64,000 nt of DNA, taken from assembly GCA_943736015.1 (NCBI GenBank), contig OX031068.1, forward strand, positions 25,304,296 through 25,368,295, read 5' to 3'. This stretch comes from Tridacna crocea (Eukaryota > Mollusca > Bivalvia > Cardiida > Cardiidae). The translations under genes and the position numbers were made by a program. The notes beneath the pieces are model-generated. The model ran no database searches, was not told where the DNA came from, and saw only the letters and a program-made list of their open reading frames with translations. Below, piece after piece: positions 50,173 to 60,693 of the stretch; position 1 is the first letter of the stretch, and each line of letters opens with the position of its first letter.

Positions 50173-50391
50173 GAGGGTGAAATGTCCAATTGAAATATCA
50201 TCATGAGTTGGGGAATTGATATTCCAGTCACAAATATCATCATTGTATCCAGCCATATTGATATTGTCCAAATAATGCCAAGACTTACTCAATGGATGGA
50301 GTAATCAATCATTTAGTTCTTGGTGAGATAAAGAAAGGAAAATGGGAGATTTTAAGTCTAGAAAACAAACCACATCCAAAAAGTGGCAACT

Positions 50392-50692
50392 CTAACTCAT
50401 TACCACTCGACCAAATTTACACTTCAACCAAATTGAAAGCATTTGCAGATGACAACACTTCAACCAAATTGAAAGCATTTGCAGATGACAACACTTCAAC
50501 CAAATTGAAAGCATTTGTGTTGACAAAATAAATGTGGTTCAAATGACGATTTTTCTGCCTGATAGGGGAGAAAACATTGTGGGAAAAGGAGACAATGGTT
50601 GTGATCAGCATTTTCTCCTTTTCCCCTCAATGTTTTCAAAAGCACTCTTATTCACAGTTGTTAGAAGTTGGGATCGTGTGGTAGAGGATTAA
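50392..50692 (-). mobile_element. PBM-A MITE with triplicated arm segment
   Basis: CTAA left, TTAA right. Arm 2 contains a 36-bp tandem repeat (separate entry); centre GTTGTGATCAGC. Confidence 0.9.
50420..50517 (+). repeat. 36-bp tandem repeat x2.7 inside PBM-A
   Basis: CACTTCAACCAAATTGAAAG plus CATTTGCAGATGACAA at 50420-50455 and 50456-50491, partial third from 50492; copies identical. Confidence 0.95.
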
Positions 50693-50744
50693 AGGGCTGC
50701 TTATAACTGGCCAGAATTTTACAGCATAATGAACATTGATTACC

Positions 50745-50958
50745 CAAGACTAGAATGGGCGTTTTGTACAGGTAGGTCCTGGGTCCAATCCTCACTGGCT
50801 CCACTGTTGTTTTTTTTTATCACAGGAATGTTCCTGGGCAAGACACCTCAGAGCCTAGTCCATTACAGGTGAAACCCAGGAAACATGAATATGTGAGCTG
50901 TTGCTGTGACATGACTGAAATAATGTTGAAAGCGACATAAAAACATTCAAATTAAAAG
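50745..50958 (+). mobile_element. SINE S2, nearly complete
   Basis: B-box GGGTCCAATCC, CACAGGAATGTTCCTGGGC, AAGACACCTCAGAGCC, GTGAGCTGTTGCTGTGAC, AATAATGTTGAAAGCGAC. Serves as the uninterrupted comparator for 3848-4240. Confidence 0.78.
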
Positions 50959-51107
50959 TCAGCAATGTGTGGTAAAGGGTTGAATTAATGAAAAGTACAT
51001 CACAAGAAAATCATGTGACAAAAATTGGAGAGATGTCGCCCACTTGTACAGTTAGCACATGACCATCAGTATACTAGTCAAGTTTCTATCTTGCATGGAA
51101 TAGTCAC

Positions 51108-51210
51108 TTAACCCTCTACCATACAATCAAGACGTTTAATGATGGAGAAGACTTGTGATAACATTGTTGGAAAAAGATGAAATAATTATAACCAGTTCAA
51201 TTCCAACAGG
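51108..51210 (+). mobile_element. PBM-A left half, diverged
   Basis: TTAACCCTCTACCATACAAT, ATAACATTGTTGGAAAAAG. Confidence 0.7.
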
Positions 51211-51243
51211 TCATGTTGAGGGTCCTGAGTGGCCTAGTGTTAA

Positions 51244-51446
51244 TCAACTCTTTACCATACGATCCAAGGTTTTTACGACCCCGAGATAGAAGCCTTTTGA
51301 AAACATTGTGGGAAAAGGAGAAAATGCTGGTAACCAGCATTTTCTCCTTTTCCCACAATGTTTTCTACCCTGCTGAAATCCGATTTCAATTTTTGAGTTG
51401 CTTAATATTTTGTCGTCTGCATTTGTTTTCAATATGAACCAGTTAA
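51244..51446 (+). mobile_element. PBM-A MITE, right terminus missing
   Basis: TCAACTCTTTACCATACG; perfect palindrome; stops at AATATGAACCAG and is followed immediately by the TTAA of another copy. Confidence 0.88.
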
Positions 51447-51518
51447 CTCTTTACCAATATGGCAAAAATGTAGACTTCTCCAAAAGAAAGCATTTACAAA
51501 TGAAAGCTTAAACGTGAT
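51443..51518 (-). mobile_element. PBM-A arm-2 fragment
   Basis: TTAACTCTTTACCAATATGG, AAAGCATTTACAAATG; continues into MITE G material. Confidence 0.7.
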
Positions 51519-51912
51519 TGAAATAATGGATTTAGAAAACCATCACCCTCTTATCTGGAGCTCCATGCGCAGATCCAGATATTTTTCTCGGGGGTGGGGG
51601 GGGGGGAATGGGGGGGGGGGGGGGGAAGTCCCACCGAAAACGCACTCGTCTTATTATAATTATGATACTTTGATTTCCGGATTTCAGCGGATGTAAGCAT
51701 TTTACAAGAAAAGTCAGCGTTTCCAGTTCTAACCATGAAGAGGTCTCCACATTTAGAACTTTTCTTTTTTAAATTTATGACTGTATTTTACATAAATGCT
51801 ATGCAATATCAAACCAGTACCATTTCACGAATCCGATAACCACATTTTTGCCAAAATTCCAGGGGGGTCCGGACCCCCGGTCCCCCCTTCTGGATCAGCC
51901 CATGAGCTCTGT
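51519..51912. mobile_element. MITE G fragment split by element K
   Basis: AATAATGGATTTAGAAAAC, CCCTCTTATCTGGAGCTC at the left and GAGCTCTG at 51904 at the right. Confidence 0.65.
51565..51903. mobile_element. G-rich TIR element K
   Basis: Ends ATGCGCAGATCCAGA and, on the other strand, ATGGGCTGATCCAGA, followed inward by G-tracts (GGGGGTGGGGGGGGGG) and, on the other side, GGGGGGACCGGGGGTCC. GAGCTC flanks both sides (51558 and 51904). Interior AT-rich, no coding. Superfamily not assigned. Confidence 0.7.
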
Positions 51913-52043
51913 AGGTCTGATGGTTAACACTGTCATAGAAAACTGGAGTTCGGTACCAGTGATAGGAAACACTGGTACTTGTGTCACCAAACCTCTTGTA
52001 CTTGTTAGTGACATGTCTAAAAATATCCTAATGTAATACTTTG

Positions 52044-52189
52044 TTAACCCATTACAACACAATCCCTACTTTTGACGACCCTGAGAAAGAAGCCTTTAGA
52101 AAACATTGTGGGAAAAGGAGAAAATGCTGTTTTCAAAAGACTTCCTTCTCATGGTTGTTAAAAGTCCAGATTGTGTGGTAAAGGGTTAA
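52044..52189. mobile_element. PBM-A copy with two arm-1 sides, short
   Basis: 146 bp. Arm 1 and stem to GAAAATGCTG, then TTTTCAAAAGACTTCC and arm 1 reversed to GTGTGGTAAAGGGTTAA. No arm 2 and no right stem. Confidence 0.85.
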
Positions 52190-52194
52190 TTAAA

Positions 52195-52285
52195 GAAATT
52201 TGAGGAATGTATCGTCAGGTACACTTAGCCATATTATCACTAGAATGATGCTGAAAACGGCGTTAAACACCATACAAACAAACAT
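52195..52285 (+). mobile_element. SINE S2 tail
   Basis: AGAATGATGCTGAAAACGG, GCGTTAAACACCATAC then AAACAAAC. Confidence 0.7.
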
Positions 52286-52309
52286 ACTAGTATCAATTTG
52301 TAATTATTT

Positions 52310-52441
52310 AAAAAAGAAATAAAGAGAAGCAGAAAGTGTAGACAGTGATCAGACTGCCCTTGTAAATATGCAAGCTAATCTTGATCTGAATGTTCATCAA
52401 TGTTTCAATGTATGGTAGGTTACAGTTGAGAGAGGGGTTAA
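52310..52441 (+). mobile_element. PBM-D MITE, old
   Basis: GTGATCAGACTGCCC and AGCTAATCTTGATCTG; right TTAA after GAGAGAGGGG. Confidence 0.5.
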
Positions 52442-52634
52442 CCCAGTGAAGGGTCTTATTATGGAGGAACTGTTTGCTGTTGGAAGAGAAAATAACTTGT
52501 AAGTAATGATTTTGGACATGGCATTTTGCCACAATGAAGTTAACCCTGTCTACCTACTGAAATATGTATGAGGATGACCTGTTTTGTAATATACACATTA
52601 CATAGGTCCACATTGATGGATATCTTTTTCTGTT

Positions 52635-52846
52635 TTAACCCTTATTCTGTTACATAAGTAAAATGAAACCTTCAAGCCGATAGTAAAACCCCAAATATTG
52701 CAGTTTGCAATTCATTTTTGGTGGAAAATACCCCATAGTCGGAGTGTAGATCCAAGATCAGATTGCATGTTCTGTGCAGTCTGATCTTGATCTACACTGA
52801 CCGCAATATGTCGTTGGGTGGCGCTTAGCTTGGTGCTAAGGGTTAA
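52635..52846 (-). mobile_element. PBM-D MITE, complete
   Basis: TTAACCCTTATTCTGTTAC to GCTTGGTGCTAAGGGTTAA; core GTAGATCCAAGATCAGATTGC/GCAGTCTGATCTTGATC. Confidence 0.85.
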
Positions 52847-52899
52847 ATCATTGGATGTTTTACACTAAACCTACCTTGTGGGAACCATTATATCTACTA

Positions 52900-53118
52900 T
52901 TTATGTAACAAATCCATGTTTTCATGACCAAAAAAGGAAAAAGCTTTTGAAAACATAGTGACAGAAGCAGAAAATGCTGATAACCAGCATTTTCTCCTTT
53001 TTACACCATGTTTTCTAGCCTATAGAGGAATCAGTCCAATATATCAAGCCATTTTTGCCTTCTACAAAAATTCAATGCTTTCATTAGAGCTGAGTGGAAA
53101 ACTTTGTCATCTGGTTAA
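52900..53118 (+). mobile_element. PBM-A MITE, diverged
   Basis: Left target lost; GCTGATAACCAGC; CAGTCCAATATATCAAGCC arm; ends CATCTGGTTAA. Confidence 0.75.
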
Positions 53119-53342
53119 CCCTGTACCAAACAATCCCAGGTTTTCACAACTTTGGTAAAGAAGACTTTTGAAAACATTGTGGGAAAAGGAGAAAATGCTG
53201 GTAATTACCAGCATTTTCTCCTTTTCCCACAATGTTTTCTACCCTTCAACCAACAATTTAAATTCTTAGTCACTTTTATTTTGTCGTCTGCAAATGCTTT
53301 CAATTTAGATTAGTCTAGAATTTTGTCGTTTGGTAAAGAGTT
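53115..53342 (+). mobile_element. PBM-A MITE with four-base longer centre
   Basis: Centre GCTGGTAATTACCAGC is still a perfect palindrome, two bases longer on each arm. Right target TTTT. Confidence 0.9.
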
Positions 53343-53575
53343 TTCCCAGCAATTTACTAATATTGATTATAGTCTAGACAATATTCATATGGTTGGGGAT
53401 AACAGAGGCTTTGATCAAGAATATAAAACTTTGATCTTTCTACTGTTTAAATCCCATTATGCAGGATGCCTGTATCAATGGCAACTGAGTAAAAGAGAAG
53501 ATAATTATGAAGATCATCATCAAAATATTACAGATGATGTAAATATAATCGAGATAGCATTGTAGAAAATAAAGA
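53343..53575 (+). other. unrecognised open stretch
   Basis: About 75 codons open from the MITE end to TAG at 53563, acidic/polar (KREDNYEDHHQN, DDVNIIE). No start of its own, no splice signals I trust, no family match. Confidence 0.25.
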
Positions 53576-53604
53576 GAAAGTCCTTTATAAACTCTGTGGG
53601 TATG

Positions 53605-53790
53605 TTTTCAAGAGTTGTGGCACAACTTTTGTCACCTATTCTTAACAGTTTTGTGTCGTCTTTATAAATTTTGTCACCATATTTTCAACAGTTTTGTCTC
53701 AACTTTATAAATTTTGTCACCATATTTTCAACAGTTTTGTTTCAACTTTATGAATTTTGTCACCATATTTTCAACAGTTGTGTCACATTT
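53605..53790 (+). repeat. 43-bp tandem repeat, ~4 copies
   Basis: ATTTTGTCACCATATTTTC and CAACAGTTTTGT recur at steps of 42-43 bp; outer copies are more diverged. Confidence 0.9.
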
Positions 53791-53867
53791 TAAGTTGTTC
53801 ATGATATTCCAAGCATTTCCAGGTTATAAAGTTAGCTTGGCTAGAATTATGTTTTTTTTTTCTGTGT

Positions 53868-53910
53868 AGAAAACATTTCGGGGATAGGAAACAATGCTGA
53901 TTACACCAGT
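53868..53910 (-). mobile_element. PBM-A fragment
   Basis: GTGTAGAAAACATTTCGGGG, AACAATGCTGATTAC. Confidence 0.45.
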
Positions 53911-54084
53911 ATAGGTTTGCTGGAATTTGTTGCTGCAAAGGCACTTTCATGCTTCGAATTGGGATTGAACTCAATAGATACCAGAGTTGTTTCTGTGTAT
54001 GACATTAAATGGATCTAATTGGAGATTAGAACCAGATCCAGATATTTGTACAACAAATTCTATGTCTTACAAACATGTAAAAGG

Positions 54085-54215
54085 GGTGGTTCGTTTAGAT
54101 TTATGAAATAGTTTAGAAAGTAGAATAACTTTTAATTGGCTGAACCATTTAGCCAATCAGAAGTTGTGTTTCATACTGATTTAGAAAACTCTTGAAAAAA
54201 AGACTAAATCTGTTC
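54085..54215. mobile_element. palindromic MITE E, diverged copy 3
   Basis: AATTGGCTGAACC/TTTAGCCAATC hairpin with AGAATAACTTTT and AGAAGTTGTGTTT arms. Confidence 0.65.
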
Positions 54216-54423
54216 ATAACCCTTCTGTGCCAAAGGCCAAAGAAGTGACTTGCGGATAGCATTGATCAGGATCAGAATGCACAGAAAGTGCAGTCTGATC
54301 TTTGATCTATACGGTCTGCTTGTGTAGTCAAGCATATACTAGTATTAAAATCTTTGAAAGTTTTAATTGATTGTATTTAGACCATTCGAAAAAGGTCGAG
54401 TTATTTGGCACTGAAAGAGTTAA
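54216..54423 (+). mobile_element. PBM-D MITE, complete
   Basis: ATAACCCTTCTGTGCCAAAG to TTTGGCACTGAAAGAGTTAA: here the inverted ends are clearest (CCCTTYNGTGCCAAA). Core GATCAGGATCAGAATGC/GCAGTCTGATCTTTGATC. Confidence 0.85.
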
Positions 54424-54620
54424 CCCTACAGCACACAAGGACGACTTTTAACGATCCTGAGGAAAAGAGAATTTGCTGGTAACCAGCAATTTCTCCTTTT
54501 CCCACAATGTTTTCTATCTTATCAAAGACAATCCCAATAATTTGAGCCACACTTGATTAATTTTGTTCTCTGCTTTCAATTTGGACTTGTCCAAACTCTT
54601 GCCGTGTGTTGAAGGGTTAA
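54420..54620 (+). mobile_element. PBM-A/C mixed MITE
   Basis: Short left stem; centre TTTGCTGGTAACCAGCAA combines the A loop with the AATTTGC of the C stem; right TTAA after GTTGAAGGG. Confidence 0.8.
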
Positions 54621-54637
54621 GAATGAATGGTGATTAT

Positions 54638-54977
54638 GAACCCCAGATCCCCCAGGTTTTGTTATCATACTGTGTACACCTTAACCCTTTCCCAAACAAC
54701 AAATTTTGGACTCGTCCAAACCGAAAGAGTTTGCAGACGACAATTTTATATTTTGAGAAAATGGCAGAAAGTTCTCAAAAAGGGTAGAAAACACTGTGGG
54801 AAAAGGAGAACCCCAGATCCCCCAGGTTTTGTTATCATACTGTGTACACCTTAACCCTTTCCCAAACAACAAATTTTGGACTCGTCCAAATCGAAAGAGT
54901 TTGCAGACGACAATTTTATATTTTGAGAAAATGGCAGAAAGTTCACAAAAAGGGTAGAAAACACTGTGGGAAAAGGA
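54638..54977 (+). repeat. 170-bp tandem duplication
   Basis: 54638-54807 and 54808-54977 differ at only about two or three positions (e.g. AAACCGAAAG vs AAATCGAAAG; GTTCTCAA vs GTTCACAA). The unit comprises 43 bp of flank (CCCCAGATCCCCCAGG) plus the left arm of PBM-C. Confidence 0.93.
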
Positions 54978-55074
54978 TAAATTGCTCATTACGAGCAATT
55001 TCTCCTTTTCCCGCAGTGTTTTCAAAAGACTTTAACTGCAGACATGTAAAAAACAGGGCTTGTTTGGGAAACTG
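54681..55074 (-). mobile_element. PBM-C MITE with duplicated left arm
   Basis: TTAACCCTTTCCCAAACAAC at 54681 and 54851; GAGTTTGCAGACGACAATT; palindrome only in the second unit (ATTGCTCATTACGAGCAAT); end GTTTGGGAAACTGA. Confidence 0.9.
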
Positions 55075-56419
55075 AGCCACTCACTGAAACAGCTCCAGCA
55101 TACAGCCTAAACTTAATATAAATTGATGAATTGGGTTTAAATGCACTGATAACATAGAAAGTTAGCCATTTGTAAAGTTCAGCATTTCAGACAGGGTATG
55201 AATGGCCTGGATATAGTACAAAGGTTTACTGTCTACTTACAATGTTGACCCCGTTTCCCCTACCTCTCATTTTTTTTGCCAACAGTTCAGAATGTGTATA
55301 TATTTGCAATATTCAGATAGATAGGTATAGTCCAGTCAAACTAGCAGATGGGTTGGAACTAATTGCAAAAGTTTTTATTTTTACATTCCACGAAAGAAAA
55401 TGAACGTAATAATCACAAGAAAAAAGTTGCACTGAAAATTCATTGCCCGAAAAGAGTTATTTGTAATTTAAAATTGCAAATTTCGGTAAAAATATACGTG
55501 CTCGACGATGGCCCGAATGGCCGCCGTATTCAATACAATGCAACTAACGTCACAGTTATCACGCGCCATTCTGTGAGTTAAACGTAAACACAGAGGAAGA
55601 TGACCAGCAAAACGTACTTTGACTAAGAAATTTAATATACTGATGTAAGAACGAAACTTGTACCATGACTTTAAAGGTATTTATCTCTCACTCACTGGTA
55701 TCTTTTATAACAGATTGATGTTTAAATTCGAAAATCGACTTCAATTTTTAGGTCCACTATTTCAAAATCGTCGATGATAAACTGACGAGTGTCAGATCAT
55801 GTAATACTCGCTTCAGTTTTTACAAAATTGTACATCAGCTTCAAAGAATGCCAAAATGTCATTTATAAGATAACAGAATGATTTTCCGAGCCATCTTTTG
55901 TGTCAGTACCAAGTGTGAAAGAAACCTAAAGATGTTGATGAAATTTGATGACGTCACTACAAGCCATGGTTGCAAATAGAGTACGGTAGCGCTTTAGTGC
56001 CTGAATTTCATCGCATCGTTATCGATTTACCGAAATTATTTCTTTTAGTGTGTAATTACTATTACTGTTTACAATTAACAGTTTAGGGTTTCTTTTTAAA
56101 TGTATTGTTTTCAAACATTCTGTTCAGTTTATTTGTACTTGAATTGTCTCATTCAAATAGATAAATAATATTTAAGCTGAAAATAGATTGAATGAATTAA
56201 TTTCAAACCCAAGTAGTTGAGCATTCATAACAACAAGATGAATGGTAGTCTAATTCATATTGATTTTACAACAAAAGCTGAAGCACGTTAAAACTTTTAT
56301 TCAGTGTTTGATGATTTAGCAAGCTTTACTGGTTTTCACCAATGTTTCATCGATGGATATGACAGCAGACTTTACTTAATCATGTAGTCCATTGGTTTCA
56401 AAGTGCTAAACTCCCTATC
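55075..56419. other. MITE-free stretch, first part
   Basis: No repeat recognised. 55470-55620 is locally CpG-containing (GTGCTCGACGATGGCCCG, ACGCGCCATTC), and a CRE-type palindrome TGACGTCA sits at 55949-55956. A 72-codon frame at 55363-55581 is unrecognised. Could hold regulatory DNA or an unrelated promoter; not shown. Confidence 0.35.
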
Positions 56420-57085
56420 AAAAAGATACTTGCACACGACCAATGACGCTAGTAGAATTCAATTCAAGGTCGCTTTGATTAAAAATCCAACCCTTCAGCA
56501 ATGAAACAGGTGATCTTGCGTAAGTGCTGAAAGCTGTTTAGTCCTATTATACTTTTAGTGCGAAAGCATGCTTGTTTTCTTAACAGAATTATAATGTTTA
56601 TCTTTAAGCATTCCCTGTGACCATGAAACACAAAAGAAGTACACAACTTATGATAATCAACAGATTTAGATTATAAGGAGATTTTTATCACACATATGTA
56701 TCGTTTTCCTCTTTTAGAAAAATTGCTGATGTCTTCAAAATAGGAATTTACTGGCAAATACGACCAATGATGCTAGTAGAATTTCTTTCAAGGTCCCCTT
56801 GATTAAAAATCCAACCCTTCAGCAATGAAACACAGATGGTTTTACATTAGTGCTGAGAGCTGTTTAGACTTACTATACTTGTAGAACGAAAGCATGCTTG
56901 TTTTCTTAACAGAATTATATTATTAATCTTTGAGCACTCCTTGTGAACCTGAAACAAAAAATAAGATATGACATTTACACAACTTACGATAATCAAGAGA
57001 TTTAGATTATAAGGTGATTTTTACGACAAATGCAGTGTTTTCCCTTTGAGAAAATGACTGATGTGTCCAAAAGAATAATTTACTG
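56420..57085 (+). repeat. diverged tandem duplication, 324-bp period
   Basis: CGACCAATGACGCTAGTAG (56437) and CGACCAATGATGCTAGTAG (56761); AAAAATCCAACCCTTCAGC, CATGCTTGTTTTCTTAACAG and ATTTAGATTATAAGG recur at the same offset. A partial third start lies near 57070. Confidence 0.88.
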
Positions 57086-57685
57086 GTGAATCAGTTACAA
57101 TTGGGAGAACCAATGAATGAATACTATTAAGATTTTGCAGCCTAAAAATTGGAGCAAAAGATACGCTAAAATATGATAATAAAGCAAAATATTGACTTAT
57201 TTTATCAAAATAAATTCAGTAAAATTCTGCCAATGAAAAAGCAGATACCTTGAGAAAAAGAACAATAATGACCTTACCCATTTAAAAGCTTATGTATATT
57301 TTGATTAATCTATTGATTGGTACTTTTTGAAAAGATTCTGAAAGTGTTATGACTTGAAGATATATAATTTGTTTCTCTACTGTATAAACGCAATACATTT
57401 AAAACAATACTGGTTGTAATTTATAAGAATTAGCCCGAAAATAACAAGTTTTGAATAAATTTCCCCTTTATGTAATTAAGTGGTATTACATTCAGAGAAA
57501 CATATATTTTCGATACCTTGCTAAAGCCTTTTAAATAGGATAAGATACAAAAAGAAAAGTTCTCCAAAAATCAAAAAGTCCTTGAATTTATCAAAACTTG
57601 CCACCTTTGTTTCATTAAAAAATTGTGAAGTTAGTCCTTGCTATGAGATGTTCTCTATTTCCCTAAGAAGAGCATTGATTTATAG

Positions 57686-57860
57686 GGTCTACGGCCCCTA
57701 ACTCTCATATTAAAAGACAGAAGCTGCCGAAATGGGCCGAAAAGCCTTTACGAAAACAATCAATGTTACATGATGTATACCGATAAGTTAATGAGTCTCC
57801 AGCCCTTAGCTCTCATAATAAGATGCGGATGCTGCCTAGAATTGCCGAATAGCCTTTATG
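57686..57860 (+). repeat. diverged tandem duplication, 108-bp period
   Basis: GGTCTACGGCCCCTAACTC (57686) and AGTCTCCAGCCCTTAGCTC (57794), then GCTGCC, GAATAGCC/GAAAAGCC and CTTTAYGAAAAC in both. Confidence 0.8.
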
Positions 57861-58707
57861 AAAACTTCTATGTTTACCATGGGTTAGGGGCGTAACCCTT
57901 AAGTGAATTATTGTTGCACAAGGCTTTGCTTGGCGTCCATGCAAAGCAGTGTTATTTATGGAACGGAGGAGAAAAGATTACCATGGCCAAACAGACACAC
58001 CCATTTATACAGGCTTCAAATGAACTGTTTTCTGTTCTCAAATGAGTATAGGATTCCATTATCTACACCAGAGGCCAGCGGGTCGTAGCACTAGAGTTTG
58101 GTGTTGGAAGAATGAACATGTTAGTGATGCTTGTATTATCGAGCATGACCATAAGGATGGTTGATCAGTTCATTTATGGGCAGGCGTAAGCCAATTAACA
58201 CAATGCCCTCATCAAAGAAGTTTAGCGATGTGGTTTTTTTTTTTAGGTCAAACTTTAGACAAGCATACAATATATATGGTGGTACTGCTGCGTGTATAGC
58301 TGTTTTCACATGAAACTTTTTTTAACCAGAACTACATTAAATTGTTTTATAGGGTGCATTATCTATTGATATGGCACTTAGTGAGCATGTCGGGGATGAC
58401 TCGAAAATAATCTGTGTATAACAGCGCTAAACCCCAACAATCCCTCTATAACTTTGCATAGCATATGTAGAGGAACTGAACTGCATTCTAGATCACTGAA
58501 CAACCTCACAGTGTTGTAAGTGAGGCGAAGCAGGCAAGGTTTTATAAGTGTAAAATGTCTTCATATATGCGATGTTAACCATGTGATTATGATTAGTTTC
58601 TTTGTATTTGTAAAGCCATTCCCTGGTAATATAGTGGACTAAACTTGAAGGAATCTCCAGATGAAAAAAAAAAAGAACAGACTTTGTAAGAATGATAACT
58701 ATATGAA

Positions 58708-58742
58708 ATGGTGGTGGTGGTGGGGGGGGAGGGGGAAGGGGA
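58708..58742 (+). repeat. GGT/G-rich tract
   Basis: (GGT)n running into GGGGGGGGAGGGGG; purine-rich, four or more G-runs. Confidence 0.9.
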
Positions 58743-58874
58743 GAATGGGAACTACCCGTTACTGGCAGTTTCCCTCTTTTCCTCAATGTGTACAACTGTT
58801 GAATGCTGTAGAAATTCCAAAGTCCAATGGGGGCGGGAGAGAAAGATTAAAATTCAATATTGACAAGTACTAAT

Positions 58875-59687
58875 TTAACCCTTTACCAAGGACGAGAAAA
58901 TTAGATTTGTCCAACTGCTAAGCACTTGTACTCCACAAATTAAATGTGTCTCAAATGTCAGAGTTTGTCAGTGAAAGGACAGAATCCAATGTCTAGGAGA
59001 AGAAATGCTGGTTATCAGGATTTTCAGAGCTTGATTTCGACTTAAATATTGACAGTGTTGTACTTGAAATGAGGCTGCTAAAAGTTTTGCTGCCAAAGTT
59101 TGTTCTAGACTACAGACGCCGAAATTGTTTACACTGCTAAATCTAAAGTTCCTCCAGATGAAAAAATACGCGTGACACATGTATACAGGTTTTCGCGTTT
59201 TCTGCAGATGTCATATTCTTCGAAGATTCGATCTGTCTTATGTGGCGCATCACTCTCCCCCGATATTGGGGAGATTGCATTAATACGCACTATGAAGTAG
59301 CAATGGAGAAAATGGCTTCTATCAATACGTTTGAGGAAAACTCAGGCCTGTTTTAGCTCCAGATTTATCTAAACTGCTGAGCATACCTGAATGAATGGCA
59401 CCAGGTAGCGTTTTACTAAGTAAAGATTTATTTCATTTTGAAATTCAAAGTAACAGTTGTGACGCAGAAAAGTAGTCCGATTTTGTACCCAGGATGCCCA
59501 AATTAGACAGATGAGTATTTGTAGAATGCCATCTAGCAGGAGAAAATGTAGGTTTTTATTGAAGAAAATACTTTGGATATAAGAGAACTTGTTCGTCTTG
59601 ATCCACCTTCGCCTAAAATTTCTCAAAACTTTTCAAAATGCATGTTTGTCGGACAAGTAAAACATGGGATTGTTAATAAAGGGTTAA
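58875..59687 (-). mobile_element. PBM-A MITE split by an unidentified insert
   Basis: TTAACCCTTTACCAAGGACG, AAGCACTTGTACTCCAC, GCTGGTTATCAGG at the left; TTTTCAAAATGC, GGACAAGTAAAAC, GGGATTGTTAATAAAGGGTTAA at the right. Confidence 0.75.
59027..59629. other. ~600-bp insert of unknown kind
   Basis: Lies between the halves of a PBM-A. Slightly higher CpG content than its surroundings (ACGCCG, CGCGTG, CCCCCGATATTGGGG). Short frames on both strands (about 40 codons + at 59022, 85 codons - at 59626-59369) match nothing known to me. No inverted ends. Confidence 0.45.
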
Positions 59688-60493
59688 AAAGTGAAATTAA
59701 AAAGAGAAATGTTGCAATATAGGCAGCTGTAGTGCTGTAAGAAGTATAAATTTGATTGTTCCTTTGCAATAATTTATATCAAAAGGCAAAATTTTAATGT
59801 TTTTGGGCTATGACAAAGACTCGGATACATGAACTATTTACCATAGATCTATATATAGTTACCGCTCCATCTACTGTGGATCTGCATTTTGTATTATATA
59901 CGCACATGATAATGATGTTTTGCCATATACAGGTTTTATTTCAAACAGATATATGTATCATATGTATTTAATGTGTTGTAATTCATTAATTTACAAAAAA
60001 ATGAAAAATGCATCATAGGCTAAGTGGGTGGGGTAAATTAATACGGTTTTGCAACAATCAACTTCTATTTATTTTCTTGTTTTAGTCTGAAAACAAACGA
60101 TATTGACATTACAATCTGTCCTGCAATACCAGTTTCACAAATCAGGTAACAAGACATCATTTTCCATCGAGTAATTTGCATAAAATGGCATTTTGTTGAA
60201 AAACTACACGATGATGGGAAATTTATGGTGGACCTATTCGAAGACATTTTTTGGTAACTTCCCCTCATAGTTCAGCCTGCAACTTTTTTCTTGAGATTAC
60301 CGAGGTATCACATGAAACAAAAATGACAAAATCATTTCTTTTGCAATTAGTTCCAAGTTTGGTGCTTTTTTCGGCTAGGTTGACTGGCCTAGTATGTATG
60401 TATTTGAGAGTTAGTGAGACAAGTTATACAACTTTTTTCTGCCATCGGTGAGATTTGGATATTTTTTTTTGTACTTATCTCTTTTTCTGAACG
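59688..60493. other. no feature recognised
   Basis: AT-rich, short unrecognised frames only. Confidence 0.5.
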
Positions 60494-60693
60494 ATGAAAA
60501 TTTAGGGACATCAAATTCGAAAGCTTATGCAGACAATAAAGTACTCTGTGGCACAAAATGTCTTGTTTGTGCATTGGTTGAAAACTGCAGGAGAGAAGGA
60601 ATTCTGGTTACAAGCATTTTCTCCTATTCCCACAATGTTTTTTATAAGCTTCTGTCCAAAGTTGTTAAAGCTTAGGATTGTGTGGTAAAGGGT
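60494..60693 (-). mobile_element. PBM-A MITE, diverged
   Basis: AAGCTTATGCAGACAATAAA, TTACAAGCATTTTCTCC, arm 1 AGTTGTTAAAGC, end GTGGTAAAGGGTCAG. Confidence 0.75.

Larger units (their letters stand above)
57086..58874. other. MITE-free stretch, second part
   Basis: Contains the 108-bp duplication at 57686-57860. A 61-codon frame at 57903-58088 and a 100-codon minus frame at 58795-58493 are unrecognised; the latter runs through the poly-purine tract and is probably chance. Confidence 0.35.

Noticed and set aside
58493..58795. 100-codon minus frame with a proline run
   Set aside because: The proline run is the GGT/G tract read backwards; no other support.
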